Assembly (NCBI GenBank): GCA_039809345.1 | Contig: JBDHUW010000002.1 | Coordinates: 1 to 64,000, forward strand | Direction: 5' to 3' | DNA from: JBDHUW01 sp039809345 | Lineage (GTDB): Bacteria; Patescibacteriota; Gracilibacteria; Absconditabacterales; Absconditicoccaceae | Length of the DNA: 64,000 nucleotides | Shown here: positions 63,057 to 64,000 of the stretch, in pieces | Layout: every line of letters starts with the position of its first letter | Numbering within the stretch: position 1 is the stretch's first letter | Notes under the pieces: generated by a model | Seen by the model: only the letters and a program-made list of their open reading frames with translations | Database searches by the model: none | What the model was told of the DNA's origin: nothing | Position numbers and translations under genes: made by a program

Positions 63057-64000
63057 TTATTCTTTAATATTTTGTAGTGTCACTTTAAAATCTTTTATAG
63101 CTTCTTGTATATCTCAAATATCCTTGATTCAATCTACATAATACTGCTCATAGAACTGACCTTTCAGCGCTCCTATCATACTGCCAACGATAGAACTCTG
63201 CGAGTCCGTATCATATCATATACGTATAGCGTCAAGAAGAGCTTGGAATGTCTGATTTTGCAAGAAAAGAGCATAAACAATACCAAACGTTGATGCTACA
63301 TGATACCCAGGCATCATCCCTTTGTTCCTCTGTGGATCGGCATATTGGACCAAATATGTATCTAATATCTTATCGTACGAATATGGTCTTCCTACTTCAA
63401 TTTCATCAAGTTGTATAAGTAATTTTTGTAAAATAGGAGTGATTTTCATATCAGCATCTGGATTGTATTCTTCAATGTTTGGCGATATAATTTTCTCTTC
63501 GTATATTGGTGCCAACAATAGGAGTTTTTGTAAACATCATCTCATATCCAAAGTAGTAGGTTGCTCTCACAAAAGATATATAAGCGTTTTGTTGTGCAAT
63601 ATAGATACGAGCTGCGCTATTGCACTCTTGTGAGTAACTAGCGTGATCTCTCTTATAGCGTCATCATATTCCTGCAGACTAAATACACTCTCTAAATCAC
63701 TCTGATGTTTCAATGCAAAAAAATAAGCAGCATATGGGAACTGCTTCATGAAGACTCAATTACCGTATGAAGGCAATCAAGCTCACAATGTACTCATATC
63801 CGCTCCTCCATCATATGTTCTCAATTTATTATCTACTGTCCCACTAAATCAATATCCTCCATACTTATTGTGCATCATTTTATGCCAATAAAAAAGATTA
63901 GCAATATCCAGCTGTGATTTTTGATTAATCGCATGGATTCAAGCTAAAGTAAGTATGGTATCATCTGAGATCACTCAGGTATCTTCTAGCTTGTAGTCTA
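63057..64000 (-). CDS. ADP-ribosylglycohydrolase-like protein, N-terminus outside window
   Basis: About 314 visible residues ending at TAA 63057-63059; the start lies beyond the right edge. ISDDTILTLAGIHAI near the visible start is the first metal site (xDDT), and GYDTDSQSSIVGSMIGALKG near the end is the second (DTDxxxxxxGxxxGA). These are the DraG/ARH hallmarks of enzymes that remove ADP-ribose from proteins or nucleic acids. Next gene metabolises NAD and perhaps ADP-ribose. Many Gly are TGA. Confidence 0.85.

Noticed and set aside
1..64000. Standard-code reading, with many pseudogenes
   Set aside because: Fragments lie in one frame, joined only by TGA at conserved Gly positions, which decay would not produce.

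Overview
The window reads as one contig of an AT-rich member of the Candidate Phyla Radiation that translates UGA as glycine (genetic code 25, known from Absconditabacteria/SR1 and Gracilibacteria). With TGA as a stop almost every gene falls apart. With TGA as Gly about 60 long frames appear, and the recoded glycines fall in family-invariant positions: GNAT acetyl-CoA loop, PNPase KH loop, GTPase G1 loop, Dcm FAG motif, thioredoxin, UvrC. Nearly all genes stop at TAA or TAG. No rRNA, tRNA or CRISPR was found.

Layout. 1-3872 (minus): cupin, PH-like membrane protein, tandem SRPBCC protein, DUF2784 protein, HD-domain protein and a fused MsrB-MsrA. 4018-5625: a two-gene island of membrane proteins that lack in-frame TGA and seem to end at TGA, as if from a standard-code genome. 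5692-9355 (minus): S66 peptidase, three uncharacterised proteins and a RelE/Phd-type toxin-antitoxin pair. 9451-12949: a tyrosine recombinase diverging from three plus-strand genes (S51 peptidase, FMN reductase, GNAT) separated by attC-like sites. This is an integron-like cassette array and the most interesting region. 13094-15634: inositol monophosphatase family, alpha/beta hydrolase, a small-RNA candidate and small proteins. 15805-18693: a WG-repeat protein followed 12 bp later by a PD-(D/E)XK nuclease/J-domain fusion, a possible defence or stress unit.

18764-31262 is mostly housekeeping: SufB, alkyltransferase-like protein, PiT phosphate carrier, UvrC, PrmC, PNPase, GreA, a ribosome-hibernation-like factor and an in-frame YidD-Fmt fusion. 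31283-33356 is a type II restriction-modification pair. 33490-39380 holds thioredoxin, a three-gene operon of unknown role, a lipase and a Dus enzyme. 39394-49892 holds ClpB, a PKD-domain protein, a nucleoside hydrolase, a LemA cluster, an EamA transporter, an SDR and secreted/SLH proteins. 50019-54487 holds two unknowns, a DUF305 protein and a DEAD-box helicase. 54580-59388 is a complete type III restriction-modification system (Res, Mod). 59455-64000 holds a structured small RNA with its own promoter and terminator, a MazF-like toxin, a NYN-domain protein, EngB, a DUF2177 protein, an NMN adenylyltransferase-Nudix fusion and a partial ADP-ribosylglycohydrolase.

The mix of defence, toxin and cassette genes with repair, RNA-decay and translation genes fits a small host-dependent bacterium. 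Restriction, toxin and cassette genes carry UGA-Gly codons and so work only in a code-25 cell. The few UGA-free genes are candidates for recent import.
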